Source: Pseudobacillus wudalianchiensis (GTDB taxonomy: Bacteria; Bacillota; Bacilli; Bacillales; Domibacillaceae). From it: a DNA stretch of 64,000 nucleotides. The notes below the pieces were generated by a model. That model was not told where the DNA came from, did no database searches, and saw only the letters and a program-made list of their open reading frames with translations. The position numbers were made by a program, and so were the translations under genes. Each line of letters begins with the position of its first letter. The stretch's first letter is position 1. Shown one piece after another: positions 1-10,200 of the stretch. The stretch is from the NCBI RefSeq assembly GCF_001685015.1, contig NZ_MAYT01000029.1, positions 62,001 through 126,000 on the forward strand, written 5' to 3'.

Positions 1-923
1 TTCTGTGCGTGCATGCGGTTTTCAGCCTGCTGGAAGACAACAGATGCTTCTCCGTCCATAACTCCAGCTGAGACCTCTTCTCCGCGATGCGCCGGCAGAC
101 AATGCATAAACTTGCAATCAGGGTTAGCTATAGACAGAAGCTGTTCATTTACTTGATAAGGAGCAAATGCTTTCAAACGCGCTTCTGCCTCTTCCTCCTG
201 TCCCATACTCGTCCATACGTCTGTATAAATAAAGTCTGCTCCTTTTACCGCTTCCTGTGGATCTTCAACAAACTCCAATTTGGCTCCTGTTTGTTCACTG
301 ATTCCCTTGGCAATCTCCACTATTTGCGGTGCCGCCTCATAGCCTGCTGGCGCGGCCAATGTAAAGTCCATTCCTACCATTAATGAACCGATCATCAATG
401 AATGAGCAACATTGTTCCCATCCCCAACATAAACCATTTTTACCCCTTTAAATTGCCCTTTTACTTCGTAAACCGTTAAAAGGTCAGCCAGCGCCTGGCA
501 TGGATGGTATAAATCCGTTAAGCCATTAATAACTGGAATATTGGCCGCTTCTGCCAGCGCTTCAATTCTTGAATGGCTATGTGTACGAATCATGATTCCA
601 TCTAAGTAACCGGATAACACTTTTCCTGTATCCTCAATTGTTTCCCCACGCCCAATTTGCATGTCATTCGAGCTTAAGAACATGCCATGGCCTCCAAGTT
701 GAATCATAGCTGCTTCAAAAGAAACGCGTGTCCGTGTGGAATGTTTTTCAAAAATCATTCCGAGCAGCTGTCCTTTCAGAGCTTCAGAATAATTTTCTTT
801 ATTTTTTTTCATATCGTCCGCTAAGTAAATAAGTGTTTCGATTAATTCTGGAGTATAATCTGCAAGCTTTAGTAAATCTTTTCCCTTTAACGCTTCAATG
901 TTTTGCATATCCGTTGCTATCAT
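1..923 (-). CDS. argF: Ornithine carbamoyltransferase (3' end beyond the window)
   Basis: Carbamoylates ornithine to citrulline in cytosolic arginine synthesis. Reading the minus strand from the ATG at 923 gives a continuous frame to the window edge, so the C-terminus is missing. Visible family motifs are the carbamoyl-phosphate loop STRTR (near residue 60), the HPCQ motif and the HCLPAHRGEE motif close to the truncated end. The start is chosen because GGGGTGA lies just upstream; an in-frame ATG five codons later has no comparable site. The gene would be the last or only gene of an arginine unit continuing to the left of position 1. Family assignment is firm. Confidence 0.95.
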   Translation of the reverse strand, partial: MIATDMQNIEALKGKDLLKLADYTPELIETLIYLADDMKKNKENYSEALKGQLLGMIFEKHSTRTRVSFEAAMIQLGGHGMFLSSNDMQIGRGETIEDTGKVLSGYLDGIMIRTHSHSRIEALAEAANIPVINGLTDLYHPCQALADLLTVYEVKGQFKGVKMVYVGDGNNVAHSLMIGSLMVGMDFTLAAPAGYEAAPQIVEIAKGISEQTGAKLEFVEDPQEAVKGADFIYTDVWTSMGQEEEAEARLKAFAPYQVNEQLLSIANPDCKFMHCLPAHRGEEVSAGVMDGEASVVFQQAENRMHAQ

Positions 924-1056
924 TCTGTTCACCCCGTACACCAATTTTAGAATTTCATTCCCTGTTAATGATCTTATTAATATTTATACATCAAAACTAA
1001 TTAAAATACAACATTAATTTCTGAATTCTTCTATTTTTTAAGAAAACAACAGAATC

Positions 1057-1085
1057 TTGCTTACATAGGGTATACTACGTATACT
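1057..1085 (+). promoter_or_regulatory. Sigma-A-type promoter for the thioesterase gene
   Basis: TTGCTT at 1057-1062 and TATACT at 1080-1085 are separated by 17 bp. A second TATACT lies at 1071, so GTATAC occurs twice nine bases apart (1070-1075 and 1079-1084). Each half is itself a palindrome, which could form an operator over the -10 region. The promoter is likely; the operator reading is inference. Confidence 0.5.
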
Positions 1086-1109
1086 GAAGTAATTAGTGAG
1101 GTGCTGTAT

Positions 1110-1619
1110 ATGAGAGAAAAAAGATCAATGAAAGACACTTTGTCTATTAAAACAAGTTATGTCCTCCCTCCTGACACAAATCATCACGGCACTTTGTTCG
1201 GTGGTAAACTAATGGCTTATATAGATGATATAGCTTCCATTTCAGCAACCAAACTAGCTAGAAAGCCAGTGGTTACTGCTTCTACCGACTCCGTTGATTT
1301 CTTGAAGCCGATCGGTGTTGGGGATGCAGTTACGCTTGAGGCGATGGTCACTTATACTGGGACAACGAGTATGGAAGTATTTGTAAAGGTTTTATCAGAA
1401 AATTTAATGACAGGCGAAAAAGAAGTCGCCGCTATTTCTTTTCTAACCTTCGTCGCTTTAGACGAGTCGGGACGACCAACTGCTATTCCAGAAGTAGTCC
1501 CCGAAACAGAGGACGAAAAATGGTTAAATGAAACGGCTGTCAATCGAGCTAATCATCGGAAAGCCCGTAAAAAATATAGCAAAGAACTCGTTGAGTTTTT
1601 CTCTAGACCAGGAAAATAG
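1110..1619 (+). CDS. ykhA: Acyl-CoA thioesterase, YkhA/BACH hotdog family
   Basis: Predicted cytosolic hotdog-fold thioesterase that hydrolyses acyl-CoA to free acid and CoA. The protein of about 169 residues has the family features TNHHGTLFGGKLMAYIDD near the N-terminus (the Asn/His...Gly-Gly...Asp active-site segment) and the VTASTDSVDFLKP strand. A GTG at 1101 extends the frame by three codons, but GAGGTG at 1098-1103 is correctly spaced for the ATG at 1110, so that start is preferred. Monocistronic: own promoter and a strong terminator follow. The natural substrate cannot be read from the sequence. Confidence 0.88.
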   Translation: MREKRSMKDTLSIKTSYVLPPDTNHHGTLFGGKLMAYIDDIASISATKLARKPVVTASTDSVDFLKPIGVGDAVTLEAMVTYTGTTSMEVFVKVLSENLMTGEKEVAAISFLTFVALDESGRPTAIPEVVPETEDEKWLNETAVNRANHRKARKKYSKELVEFFSRPGK

Positions 1620-1643
1620 ACGGATAGGATGGAATAAACTGTG

Positions 1644-1670
1644 AAAACCGCTGAATTTTAGCGGTTTTTT
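1644..1670 (+). terminator. Intrinsic terminator after the thioesterase gene
   Basis: AACCGCT and AGCGGTT form a GC-containing stem around a short loop and are followed by a run of T residues, 25 bp after the stop codon. Confidence 0.85.
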
Positions 1671-1883
1671 AGTTTACAAAGATTAAGATTTGTTAACAAT
1701 CCGATCCGCTTCCTTCCTTTCAAATCTAATTATTAGTTATCGGAAGAACGGATAGACACTGTAATAATAGAAGCTAGTTTGTAACATTCATCTTTCCATA
1801 TTTTGTCCCATATACAGTATGATTTGTTCATCTTTATACTTATGAAAGAAACCTAAGAGGATTGCCATTTGGAGGAATGAATC

Positions 1884-2891
1884 ATGTTTGGACAAACTGA
1901 AATTGGAATAGATTTAGGTACAGCCAACTTGCTTGTTTACAGTAAGGATAAAGGTATTATCGTCAATGAACCATCTGTAGTAGCGATCGACACAGAAACA
2001 AGAAAAGTGCTTGCTATTGGCACAGATGCTAAAAATATGATTGGAAAAACCCCTGGGCGGATTATTGCTACACGTCCAATGAAGGACGGTGTCATCGCCG
2101 ACTTTGATATTACCTCTGAAATGCTTAAAGGGTTAATGAAAAAAGCCGGAAAAGTATTAGGTTTTAATATTCGCAAGCCAAATGTAGTCGTGTGTACTCC
2201 TTCCGGTGCCACTTCTGTCGAAAAAAGAGCGATCCAGGATGCAGTAAAGAGCAGCGGCGCTAAGACTGTTCATCTCATTGAAGAGCCTGTTGCCGCTGCT
2301 ATCGGAGCTGATTTGCCTGTGGAAGAGCCTATTGCCAACTTAATCGTTGATATTGGAGGCGGCACAACGGAAGTTGCGATTATCTCTTATGGAGGAGTCG
2401 TTTCTTGTAACTCTATTCGCATTGGCGGCGATAAACTAGATGAAGACATTATTCAATATATCCGCAAGCAATATAACCTCCTTATCGGAGAGCGGACAGC
2501 AGAAAAAGTAAAAATGGAGATTGGCTATGCTTTAGTTGATCATCAAGAACGTTTAATGGATGTACGCGGACGCGATCTTGTGACCGGCTTACCGAAAACC
2601 ATTGAAGTAAGCTCTTATGAAATCCAAAAGGCCATTAAAGAATCTTTGCTTGCGATCTTAGAAACGATTCGCGTGACTCTTGAAAACTCCCCTCCTGAAT
2701 TAAGCGGTGATATCGTGGATAGAGGTGTTGTGATCAGCGGCGGCGGCTCCTTGTTGAATGGCATGCAAGAATGGCTCAGCCAGGAAATTATCGTTCCTGT
2801 TCACCTGGCACCAAATCCATTAGAGTCTGTGGCTATCGGTACCGGCCGTTCATTACACGTGATGAAAAGCTTACAAAAAGTAACGAGCTGA
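1884..2891 (+). CDS. mreBH: MreB-like cell-shape protein MreBH
   Basis: Actin-like ATPase forming membrane-associated filaments that guide lateral wall synthesis and, in Bacillus, LytE-type hydrolase activity. At 335 residues it is full length. It has the phosphate-1 motif GIDLGTAN at the N-terminus, the [15 protein letters not shown] segment, phosphate-2 VDIGGGTTE and the adenosine motif [12 protein letters not shown]. Overall wording is closer to B. subtilis MreBH than MreB or Mbl as I remember them, and it lies alone rather than with mreCD, as mreBH does. GGAGGAATGAATC precedes the ATG. The paralogue call (MreBH against Mbl) is less certain than the family. Confidence 0.9.
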   Translation: MFGQTEIGIDLGTANLLVYSKDKGIIVNEPSVVAIDTETRKVLAIGTDAKNMIGKTPGRIIATRPMKDGVIADFDITSEMLKGLMKKAGKVLGFNIRKPNVVVCTPSGATSVEKRAIQDAVKSSGAKTVHLIEEPVAAAIGADLPVEEPIANLIVDIGGGTTEVAIISYGGVVSCNSIRIGGDKLDEDIIQYIRKQYNLLIGERTAEKVKMEIGYALVDHQERLMDVRGRDLVTGLPKTIEVSSYEIQKAIKESLLAILETIRVTLENSPPELSGDIVDRGVVISGGGSLLNGMQEWLSQEIIVPVHLAPNPLESVAIGTGRSLHVMKSLQKVTS

Positions 2892-2913
2892 AAATAATCA
2901 ATACAAAAAATAG

Positions 2914-2942
2914 AAAAAGCAGCCTTTTCGGCTGCTTTTTTG
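2914..2942. terminator. Bidirectional terminator between mreBH and nos
   Basis: AAAAAGCAGCC and GGCTGCTTTTTT form a hairpin with A-runs and T-runs on both sides, so it can end transcripts from mreBH (+) and from the convergent nos gene, which stops at its edge. Confidence 0.9.
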
Positions 2943-4025
2943 TTAGTAAATCGCTTCCTGATAAAAATAGTTAGGTGTTTTGATAGAATTATTATATTCT
3001 TTATGAAAAACATGGACGGCCGCTGGAGATACCGGCGGAATTAACCACGTCCAATCCCCTGTTACGGCTCTTCCTTCCCGCTCTTCGTTTTGCTCGAATG
3101 TTCTAAACTGCTGAGCGGCTGTATGATGATCGACGATGCTCACTCCTTCACTCTTAAATGAATGAAGAACAGCTATGTTCAATTCAACGAGTGCCCGGTC
3201 TTTCCACATAGATGAAGCCCTGCTCGTATCTAGTTCCATTCGCTCCGCAATAATAGGAAGCTGGTTGTAACGAAAATCATCCGCCAAGTTACGGGCCCCA
3301 ACTTCTGTTCCCATATACCAACCGTTGAATGGAGCTGCTTTATACTCAATCCCCCCTATTTCCAGCTTCATATCCGAAATAATAGGAACGGCATACCATT
3401 TTAATTGCAGCTCGGCAAACCAATCGTATGCTGGATGAACAATGGAAACTTCCTTTACTAGCTCTTTATTCAATTCTTGCAGCTCAGGTGGACGATTGCC
3501 TATCTGCACAACCCAGGGTAATAGATCAAAATCCGTTCCTTCCCCTCTCCAGCCAAGCTTTTGACACCTAGCCGTTAAGTCAACGGAAGCCGGGTCCCCC
3601 TTTATTCCTTCTTCTATTTTATAGCCGGCATACCGAATCAATTGATGATTCCAAATACGAATTTCCTCTTGACCCTCTTTGGATGGCCGAAGGACGGTAA
3701 TAGTTGGACGGATTTTCCCTTCATTCGTCGCAAACTCAACGTGACGGCTTAAAGCTTCAAATACCTCTTTTTCGGTTTCGGCTTTTCTTTCATCAAATAC
3801 ATGAAGCGTTTGCCAAAATAATCGTCCAATACAACGGTTACTGTTGCGCCATGCCATTTTTGCCCCATGGCTAAGTTCTTCATATGTTTGCGTGTATGTG
3901 CCCGTTGTTTCAATTTCCTCTCTTATTTCGTGAAGACGGGATTTTATTTCTTCGCTCGGTTTACTCAATTCCTGATAACAAACTGTAATAAATTCCTTCG
4001 CTTGCTTCCACAATTGTGTATTCAT
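2943..4025 (-). CDS. nos: Nitric oxide synthase oxygenase
   Basis: Haem enzyme that oxidises L-arginine to citrulline and NO; the bacterial form has only the oxygenase domain and borrows cellular reductases. The 360-residue length is typical. The haem-thiolate motif RNSNRCIGR places the ligand at about Cys65, and family segments [16 protein letters not shown], the [15 protein letters not shown] substrate pocket and [10 protein letters not shown] near the C-terminus (pterin and dimer region) are present. No reductase gene is adjacent, as expected for Bacillus. It is monocistronic and convergent with mreBH. Known bacterial roles include protection against oxidative stress and antibiotics; nothing local points to a specific one. 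Confidence 0.96.
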   Translation of the reverse strand: MNTQLWKQAKEFITVCYQELSKPSEEIKSRLHEIREEIETTGTYTQTYEELSHGAKMAWRNSNRCIGRLFWQTLHVFDERKAETEKEVFEALSRHVEFATNEGKIRPTITVLRPSKEGQEEIRIWNHQLIRYAGYKIEEGIKGDPASVDLTARCQKLGWRGEGTDFDLLPWVVQIGNRPPELQELNKELVKEVSIVHPAYDWFAELQLKWYAVPIISDMKLEIGGIEYKAAPFNGWYMGTEVGARNLADDFRYNQLPIIAERMELDTSRASSMWKDRALVELNIAVLHSFKSEGVSIVDHHTAAQQFRTFEQNEEREGRAVTGDWTWLIPPVSPAAVHVFHKEYNNSIKTPNYFYQEAIY

Positions 4026-4103
4026 TTATTTACCGTCCTGTAAGTAGTATTTACCCACAGTATAGCATTTTTCTACTTTGCGCTTTGTGACGACTTCTAG
4101 AAC

Positions 4104-5006
4104 TTAACTGCTGTACAAATGCTTCGGTTTTATCCTGCCACCTCGCGGCCACTGCGGTATGGCAATGCCAATTAAGATAATCATAATTCCAGAAACTTGT
4201 TCAGCGGTCAAGTGCTCGCCGGCGATCAGCATAGCGCCAAGCATAGCGGCTGGCAGTTCTGCTGCCCCGAGAATAGTAGCCACCCCCGAATCAACGTGCG
4301 GTGTACCGAGAGCGAAAAGAATAACGGGCACGAGGACACCCAGCAGTCCGACAAGCAGGCCGTATTTCCATAAACCGCCTGTCATCGTACCATCTACAAT
4401 AAAAGCCGGTGATACGAACAATAAAGCGGTCAGCAAGCCGCCAAGAGAAATGATAAAGCTTTTTTGAATAGCCGGTACTTCTGTTCCTGTTTTTCCGCTG
4501 AAGAAAATAAACAAAGCAAACATCAAAGCAGCTAGAAGTCCAGAAATAAGCCCTTTTAGATCGCTTAACAAGTTAAGCCCCTCTGAAGATATCCCAGCAG
4601 CTAGAAGCGTCCCAGCCCATAAAACAACAGCCGAAACAATCTTTACAGCTGACGGAAACGCTCTTAAATAAAGCGATTCAATGAAAATTCCCATCCAAGT
4701 AAATTGAAAGAGCAGGACAATGGCAATAGAAGCTGACAGCTCCTGGATGCTTGTCGCATAAAAAACACCCGTTAAGCTAAGCAGCACACCAAGCCCAAGC
4801 AGTGAGGCGATTTGCTTAAACTGCAGCTTAATGCGTTTTGTTATAATGAAAGGGATCAGCATTAGCAGAAGTCCAAAGACATACTGTGAACCCGTCATCT
4901 GGCCGGCCTGATAACCTGCATTTGTTGCCAGCTTGACGACTGAAGCTTGAAAACCATAGCTGCATGCCCCTGCTAAAATAAATAACGAATAACGAAGCTG
5001 ATTCAA
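4104..5006 (-). CDS. EamA/DMT-family membrane transporter
   Basis: Multi-span inner-membrane permease of the drug/metabolite transporter superfamily, about 300 residues and two EamA repeats, rich in hydrophobic helices from residue 1 to the end. An upstream ATG at 5060 would add 18 mostly polar residues. A strong AAAGGAGG sits just before a TTG at 5006, which starts MNQLRYSLFIL directly at the first helix, so the TTG start is preferred. The substrate is unknown. The gene diverges from the SAM-riboswitch-controlled yitJ-metH unit and has no visible S-box of its own. Confidence 0.8.
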   Translation of the reverse strand: MNQLRYSLFILAGACSYGFQASVVKLATNAGYQAGQMTGSQYVFGLLLMLIPFIITKRIKLQFKQIASLLGLGVLLSLTGVFYATSIQELSASIAIVLLFQFTWMGIFIESLYLRAFPSAVKIVSAVVLWAGTLLAAGISSEGLNLLSDLKGLISGLLAALMFALFIFFSGKTGTEVPAIQKSFIISLGGLLTALLFVSPAFIVDGTMTGGLWKYGLLVGLLGVLVPVILFALGTPHVDSGVATILGAAELPAAMLGAMLIAGEHLTAEQVSGIMIILIGIAIPQWPRGGRIKPKHLYSS

Positions 5007-5087
5007 CCTGATTCCTCCTTTATCTGTTAAAAGTATAGCTCGCTGTCTTCTGTTCGACAATCCCTCTTAAATATTCTAAATTTTCTA

Positions 5088-5116
5088 TTGACTAATCCCA
5101 CTTAAAGAGATATGAT
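5088..5116 (+). promoter_or_regulatory. Sigma-A promoter of the yitJ-metH S-box transcript
   Basis: TTGACT at 5088-5093 and TATGAT at 5111-5116 with a 17 bp spacer, about 30 bp before the SAM-I aptamer begins. This is close to consensus. Confidence 0.82.
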
Positions 5117-5151
5117 ATGTTCAATTATCTTACTAAATCTATATACATTTA

Positions 5152-5316
5152 TTCTTATCAAGAGAAGCTGAGGGGACTGGCCCTGTGAAGCTTCAGCAAC
5201 CAGCCGCTAGCGGGCCTAGGTGCTAAATCCAGCAAACTGCTTTGTCAGTTTGAGAGATAAGAAGGATTAAACATTCACAATGTAAAGCCTTCTTAATTGT
5301 AAGAAGGCTTTTTCTT
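5152..5316 (+). promoter_or_regulatory. SAM-I (S-box) riboswitch with terminator
   Basis: The aptamer spans about 5152-5263: TTCTTATC pairs with GATAAGAA as P1, and the conserved AGAGAAGCTGAGGGACTGGCCC-like 5' arm, the AGCTTCAGCAACC core and the GGTGCTAAATCC segment lie between. An intrinsic terminator follows at 5285-5315 (AAGCCTTCTTA and TAAGAAGGCTT, then T-run). GATAAGAAGG, the 3' side of P1, can pair instead with CCTTCTTA of the terminator, so an antiterminator is built in: high SAM should stop transcription before yitJ-metH. The mechanism is known for S-boxes; the pairing is read directly from this sequence. Confidence 0.96.
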
Positions 5317-5351
5317 ATGATAAGAATAGCAATTCGGAAAGGACGGAAAAT

Positions 5352-7217
5352 ATGTCGTTATTAGAAAGGCTGCAAAACGAAGTACTACTAGCTGACGGGG
5401 CAATGGGTACTCTCCTCTATTCTTACGGAATTGACTTTTGCTATGAGGAGCTCAATATAGAAAAACCTGAGATTATTGAGAAAATTCATCGTGAATATAT
5501 AAAAGCAGGCGCAGACGTTATTCAAACGAACACCTACAGTGCCAATGCTTTGAAACTGACAAGGTATGGAATGGAAGATCGTGTAGAAGAATTGAACAAA
5601 GCAGCCGTGCGTATTGCCAGAAAAGCCGCAGCGCCTAGTCAGCGGTTTGTACTCGGAACGATCGGCGGCATGCGCGGCATCCGCAAAAGCAGCGTCTCCC
5701 TCGCGGATATTAAAGCGTCCTTTCAGCAGCAGGCTGAAGCCATCTTATTAGAAGACCCTGATGGTTTCCTCCTTGAAACCTATTATGACTTTGAAGAACT
5801 AACGACCGTTTTACAGCTGCTCCGCCAAATGACAGACTTGCCCGTCATTTCCCAAGTATCGATGCACGAGCCGGGTATTCTGCAAAATGGCCTTTCACTA
5901 AATCATGCTTTCAAACAGCTTGAAGCACTCGGTGCCAATGTTGTCGGTGTGAATTGCCGCCTCGGCCCCTACCATACTATTCAAGCCTTTGAAGAAGTGA
6001 CATTGCCTGAAAAGGCCTTTTTGTCAGCCTACCCGAATGCCAGCCTTCTTGATGTTGAAGACGGACGTATTGTCTACGAATCGGAAGCTGATTATTTTGG
6101 CCAGGCAGCGGTGCATTTGCGCAACGAAGGTGTCCGTCTTATCGGCGGCTGCTGCGGCACAACGCCTAAGCACATTGAGGCAGCAAAAAAAGCACTCGCT
6201 GGCCTTGCACCGGTTACAGAGAAAAAAGTAGTTGCTAAAAAACCTATTATTATTAAAGAGCCGGCACCGCTAGTTGTACCGCCGCTCCAGGAGCAGGTAA
6301 AGAAAGAACGGACGATTATCGTTGAACTTGATACGCCGAAACATTTAGATACGGCTACTTATATTAAGGGGGCTAAGGCTCTGCAACAAACAGGCATGGC
6401 GGCTATTACAATGGCCGATAACTCCCTTGCCTCTCCGCGTGTCAGCAATTTGGCAATGGGCTCTCTACTCAAAATGCAGCATCAGATCCGCCCGCTTGTC
6501 CATATTACATGCCGAGATCGGAACTTGATTGGCTTACAATCTCATCTAATGGGGTTACATGCTCTTGGACTTCATGATGTGCTTGCCATTACAGGAGACC
6601 CGACGAAAGTTGGCGACTTCCCAGGGGCCACTTCTGTATATGATGTTTCGAGCATGGAGCTTATCCAATTAATTAAGCAGTTAAACGAGGGAATTTCTTT
6701 TTCAGGCAAGCCGTTAAAACAAAAAGCAAACTTCTCCGTTGCAGCCGCCTTTAATCCAAATGTGCGTGTACTCGATCGGGCTGTGAAGCGCCTGGAGAAG
6801 AAAATTGAATATGGGGCTGATTACTTTATTACGCAGCCAATTTTTACAAAAGAAAAAATCGTCGAAGTATACGAAGCGACGAAGCATTTACCGACTCCAA
6901 TTTTCCTTGGCATTATGCCACTAACAAGCTCGCGTAATGCTGAATTCCTTCATCATGAGGTCCCTGGCATTAAGCTGTCGGACGAAACACTTGCCAGAAT
7001 GAAGGCACATGAGAATGATAAAGAAGCGGCAGCACTTGAAGGGCTCGCCATTGCAAAAGAATTAATCGATACAGCAGCCGAGCTGTTTAACGGTATCTAT
7101 ATTATTACGCCATTTATGCGCTATGAAATGTCCATTGAATTGATCCATTACATCGAAGAATTAGATAGAAAAATGAATGAAAGAGGGATCACTCATGTCC
7201 AAACAATATTCAATTGA
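5352..7217 (+). CDS. yitJ: Bifunctional homocysteine S-methyltransferase / methylenetetrahydrofolate reductase
   Basis: Two-domain cytosolic protein of 621 residues. The N-terminal homocysteine methyltransferase domain (about 1-295) has the DGAMGTLL start motif, NCRLGP and the zinc motif GGCCGTTP. The C-terminal domain (about 325-610) is a MetF-type reductase with the LAITGDP flavin/folate motif and the ADYFITQPIF segment. It makes methyl-THF for the downstream MetH, so the N-terminal domain may act as a second methyl acceptor enzyme or in salvage. It is the first gene of the S-box transcript and overlaps metH by 23 bp. In B. subtilis YitJ stands without metH; here the pair is one operon. Confidence 0.93.
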   Translation: MSLLERLQNEVLLADGAMGTLLYSYGIDFCYEELNIEKPEIIEKIHREYIKAGADVIQTNTYSANALKLTRYGMEDRVEELNKAAVRIARKAAAPSQRFVLGTIGGMRGIRKSSVSLADIKASFQQQAEAILLEDPDGFLLETYYDFEELTTVLQLLRQMTDLPVISQVSMHEPGILQNGLSLNHAFKQLEALGANVVGVNCRLGPYHTIQAFEEVTLPEKAFLSAYPNASLLDVEDGRIVYESEADYFGQAAVHLRNEGVRLIGGCCGTTPKHIEAAKKALAGLAPVTEKKVVAKKPIIIKEPAPLVVPPLQEQVKKERTIIVELDTPKHLDTATYIKGAKALQQTGMAAITMADNSLASPRVSNLAMGSLLKMQHQIRPLVHITCRDRNLIGLQSHLMGLHALGLHDVLAITGDPTKVGDFPGATSVYDVSSMELIQLIKQLNEGISFSGKPLKQKANFSVAAAFNPNVRVLDRAVKRLEKKIEYGADYFITQPIFTKEKIVEVYEATKHLPTPIFLGIMPLTSSRNAEFLHHEVPGIKLSDETLARMKAHENDKEAAALEGLAIAKELIDTAAELFNGIYIITPFMRYEMSIELIHYIEELDRKMNERGITHVQTIFN

Positions 7218-10200
7218 ACAAGAACTCGAAAAACGTATTCTTTTCTTAGATGGTGCAATGGGCACGATGCTCCAGCAAGCCAACTTAACAGAGGAAGATT
7301 TCGGCGGTGAAGAATACGACGGTTGTAATGAATACTTAAATCTTACCGCTCCCCATGTGATTGAAAAAGTTCACCGCGACTACTTGGCAGCGGGTACCGA
7401 TATTATTGAAACGAATTCATTTGGCGGCACCCCTCTCGTATTAAATGAATATAACCTCGGTGACCAGGCATACGAGATTAACAAACGGGCAGCCGAAATT
7501 GCCCGTAAGTGTGCCGATGAATTTTCTACACCTGAGCACCCTCGCTTTGTAGCGGGCGCCATTGGCCCAACAACTAAAACATTATCCGTAACAGGCGGCA
7601 TTGATTTTGATACATTAAGCCAAAACTTTGAACTTCAGGCGACAGCGCTAATTGACGGGGGCTGTGATGTTATTTTAATGGAAACAAGCCAGGACATGTT
7701 GAATGTCAAAGCAGGCATCCTGGGTATTGAGCGTGCTTTTGAAGCTACCGGAAAAAAGCTCCCTGTTATGATTTCTGGAACGATTGAGCCGATGGGTACA
7801 ACACTCGCCGGGCAAAATATTGAGGCGTTTTATATCTCGATTGAACACATCAATCCATTATCAGTCGGCTTAAACTGTGCAACGGGACCTGAATTCATGA
7901 CGGATCATATTCGTTCGCTTTCTGCCTTATCCAAAAGCTTTGTCAGCTGCTATCCTAACGCAGGTCTTCCAGATGAAAACGGCTGTTATCATGAATCACC
8001 GGATTCTTTAGCAGCAAAAATTAAAGGCTTTGCTGAAAAAGGCTGGCTGAATATTGTCGGCGGCTGCTGTGGAACGACACCGGATCATATTCGTGCGATG
8101 AGAGCGGCTATTGAAAATATCCCGCCACGCAAACGCCCGGAGCATCCTCATGATCACGTCGTTTCTGGAATCGAACCACTCCATTACGATGATTCCATGA
8201 GACCGTTATTTATTGGAGAACGGACAAATGTAATCGGCTCGCGTAAATTCAAGCGTCTCATCGTCGAAGGCAAATACGAAGAGGCAGCGGAGATCGCTCG
8301 TGCCCAAGTAAAAGGCGGCGCTCATGTTATTGATATTTGTCTTGCCAACCCCGATCGTGATGAGCTTGAGGACATGGAAGCGTTTATGCAGGAAGTTGTA
8401 AAAAAAGTGAAAGTGCCGCTCGTTATTGACTCGACTGATGAAAAAGTTATTGAAAAAGCACTGAAGTACTCCCAAGGAAAAGCGATTATTAACTCCATTA
8501 ACTTAGAAGATGGTGAAGAACGCTTTGATGCTGTGCTTCCACTCGTCAAAAAATACGGCGCAGCCGTTGTCGTTGGTACGATTGATGAAACGGGCATGGC
8601 GGTTACCCGCGAGCGCAAGCTAGAAGTAGCAGAACGTTCCTACGACTTGCTCGTCAACAAATGGGGCCTTCCGCCTGAAGATATCATTTTTGACCCACTC
8701 GTTTTCCCTGTCGGCACTGGAGATGAGCAGTATATTGGCTCAGCCGAAGAAACAGTGGAAGGCATCCGGTTGATTAAAGAAAAAATGCCAAGATCATTAA
8801 CCGTCCTTGGTGTAAGTAATGTATCATTCGGCCTCCCTCCTGTCGGTCGTGAAGTGCTGAATGCCGTTTATTTATATCACTGTACGCAGGCCGGGCTTGA
8901 CTATGCGATCGTTAACACGGAAAAACTAGAACGCTTTGCTTCTATTCCAAAAGAAGAAATCACGATGGCGGAGAAGCTTTTATTTGACACGAACGATGAA
9001 ACACTAGCCGTGTTTACTGATTTTTACCGCGACAAAAAGAAAGAAAAGAAAGAAGAAGATATTCCAAAAACAGTGGAAGGCCGGCTTAGCTACTATGTCG
9101 TGGAAGGAACGAAAGAAGGCTTAATTCCGGATTTGGAACAAGCCCTAACAATGTTCGATACGCCGCTTGATATTATTAACGGTCCGTTAATGGAAGGCAT
9201 GGCGGAAGTCGGCCGGCTATTCAATGACAATCAGCTGATCGTTGCCGAAGTGCTGCAGAGCGCCGAAGTCATGAAAGCTGCTGTTGCCTTTTTAGAGCCT
9301 TACATGGAGAAAAAAGAAAATGACAATGGGAAAGGAAAAGTTGTCCTTGCGACAGTAAAAGGCGACGTTCACGATATCGGTAAAAACCTTGTCGACATTA
9401 TTTTAAGCAACAACGGTTTCAAAGTAGTCGATTTAGGCATTAAGGTAACACCGGCTGAATTAATTGAAGCTATTAAAAGAGAAAATCCTGACATGGTCGG
9501 GCTTTCAGGGTTACTCGTTAAATCAGCTCAGCAAATGGTAATCACAGCCCAAGACATGAAGGCTGCAAACATTGATTTGCCAATTTTAGTCGGCGGTGCT
9601 GCTCTTTCCCGCCGCTTTACGGAAACTAAAATTTCGCCGGAATATGAAGGTCCGGTTTTATATGCAAAAGACGCTATGGACGGGTTGGCTATTGCCGGCC
9701 GCCTGCAAGATGCCGAAGAAAAAACGGAGCTCTTAAATGAATTAAAAGAGAAACAGGAAAAACGTAAAGAAGTAGAAGCTTATCGGGAGACGATGAAATC
9801 GACAACTTCTGTCGCCGTGCTCGAAAGACCGAAGAAAACGGTTCGTCAGGATGTTCCGGTCCTCGTACCACGCGACTTGCAGAAACGCATTCAGCGTGAT
9901 TACCCTGTTGCTCACTTAGAGCCTTATGTCAATATGCAAACACTAATTGGCCATCACCTCGGGTTAAAAGGGAAAGTGGAAAAGCTACTCGCTGAACGAG
10001 ACGAGCGAGCCGTTGCTTTAAAAGAAACGGTTGACGGCTTCCTGCAATCCGGCCGCTTAAGAACCGCAAGCGTCTATCAGTTCTTCCCTGCCCAGTCTGA
10101 TGGGAACGATGTTATTATTTACGACCCGGCTGACAGCAAAACGGAAATTGAACGTTTTACATTCCCACGTCAGCAAAAAGAACCATTCCTCTGTCTTGCT

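Noticed and set aside
87-383. Plus-strand 98-codon frame over the left edge
   Set aside because: It is antisense to the clear ornithine carbamoyltransferase frame and has no ribosome site or recognisable sequence.
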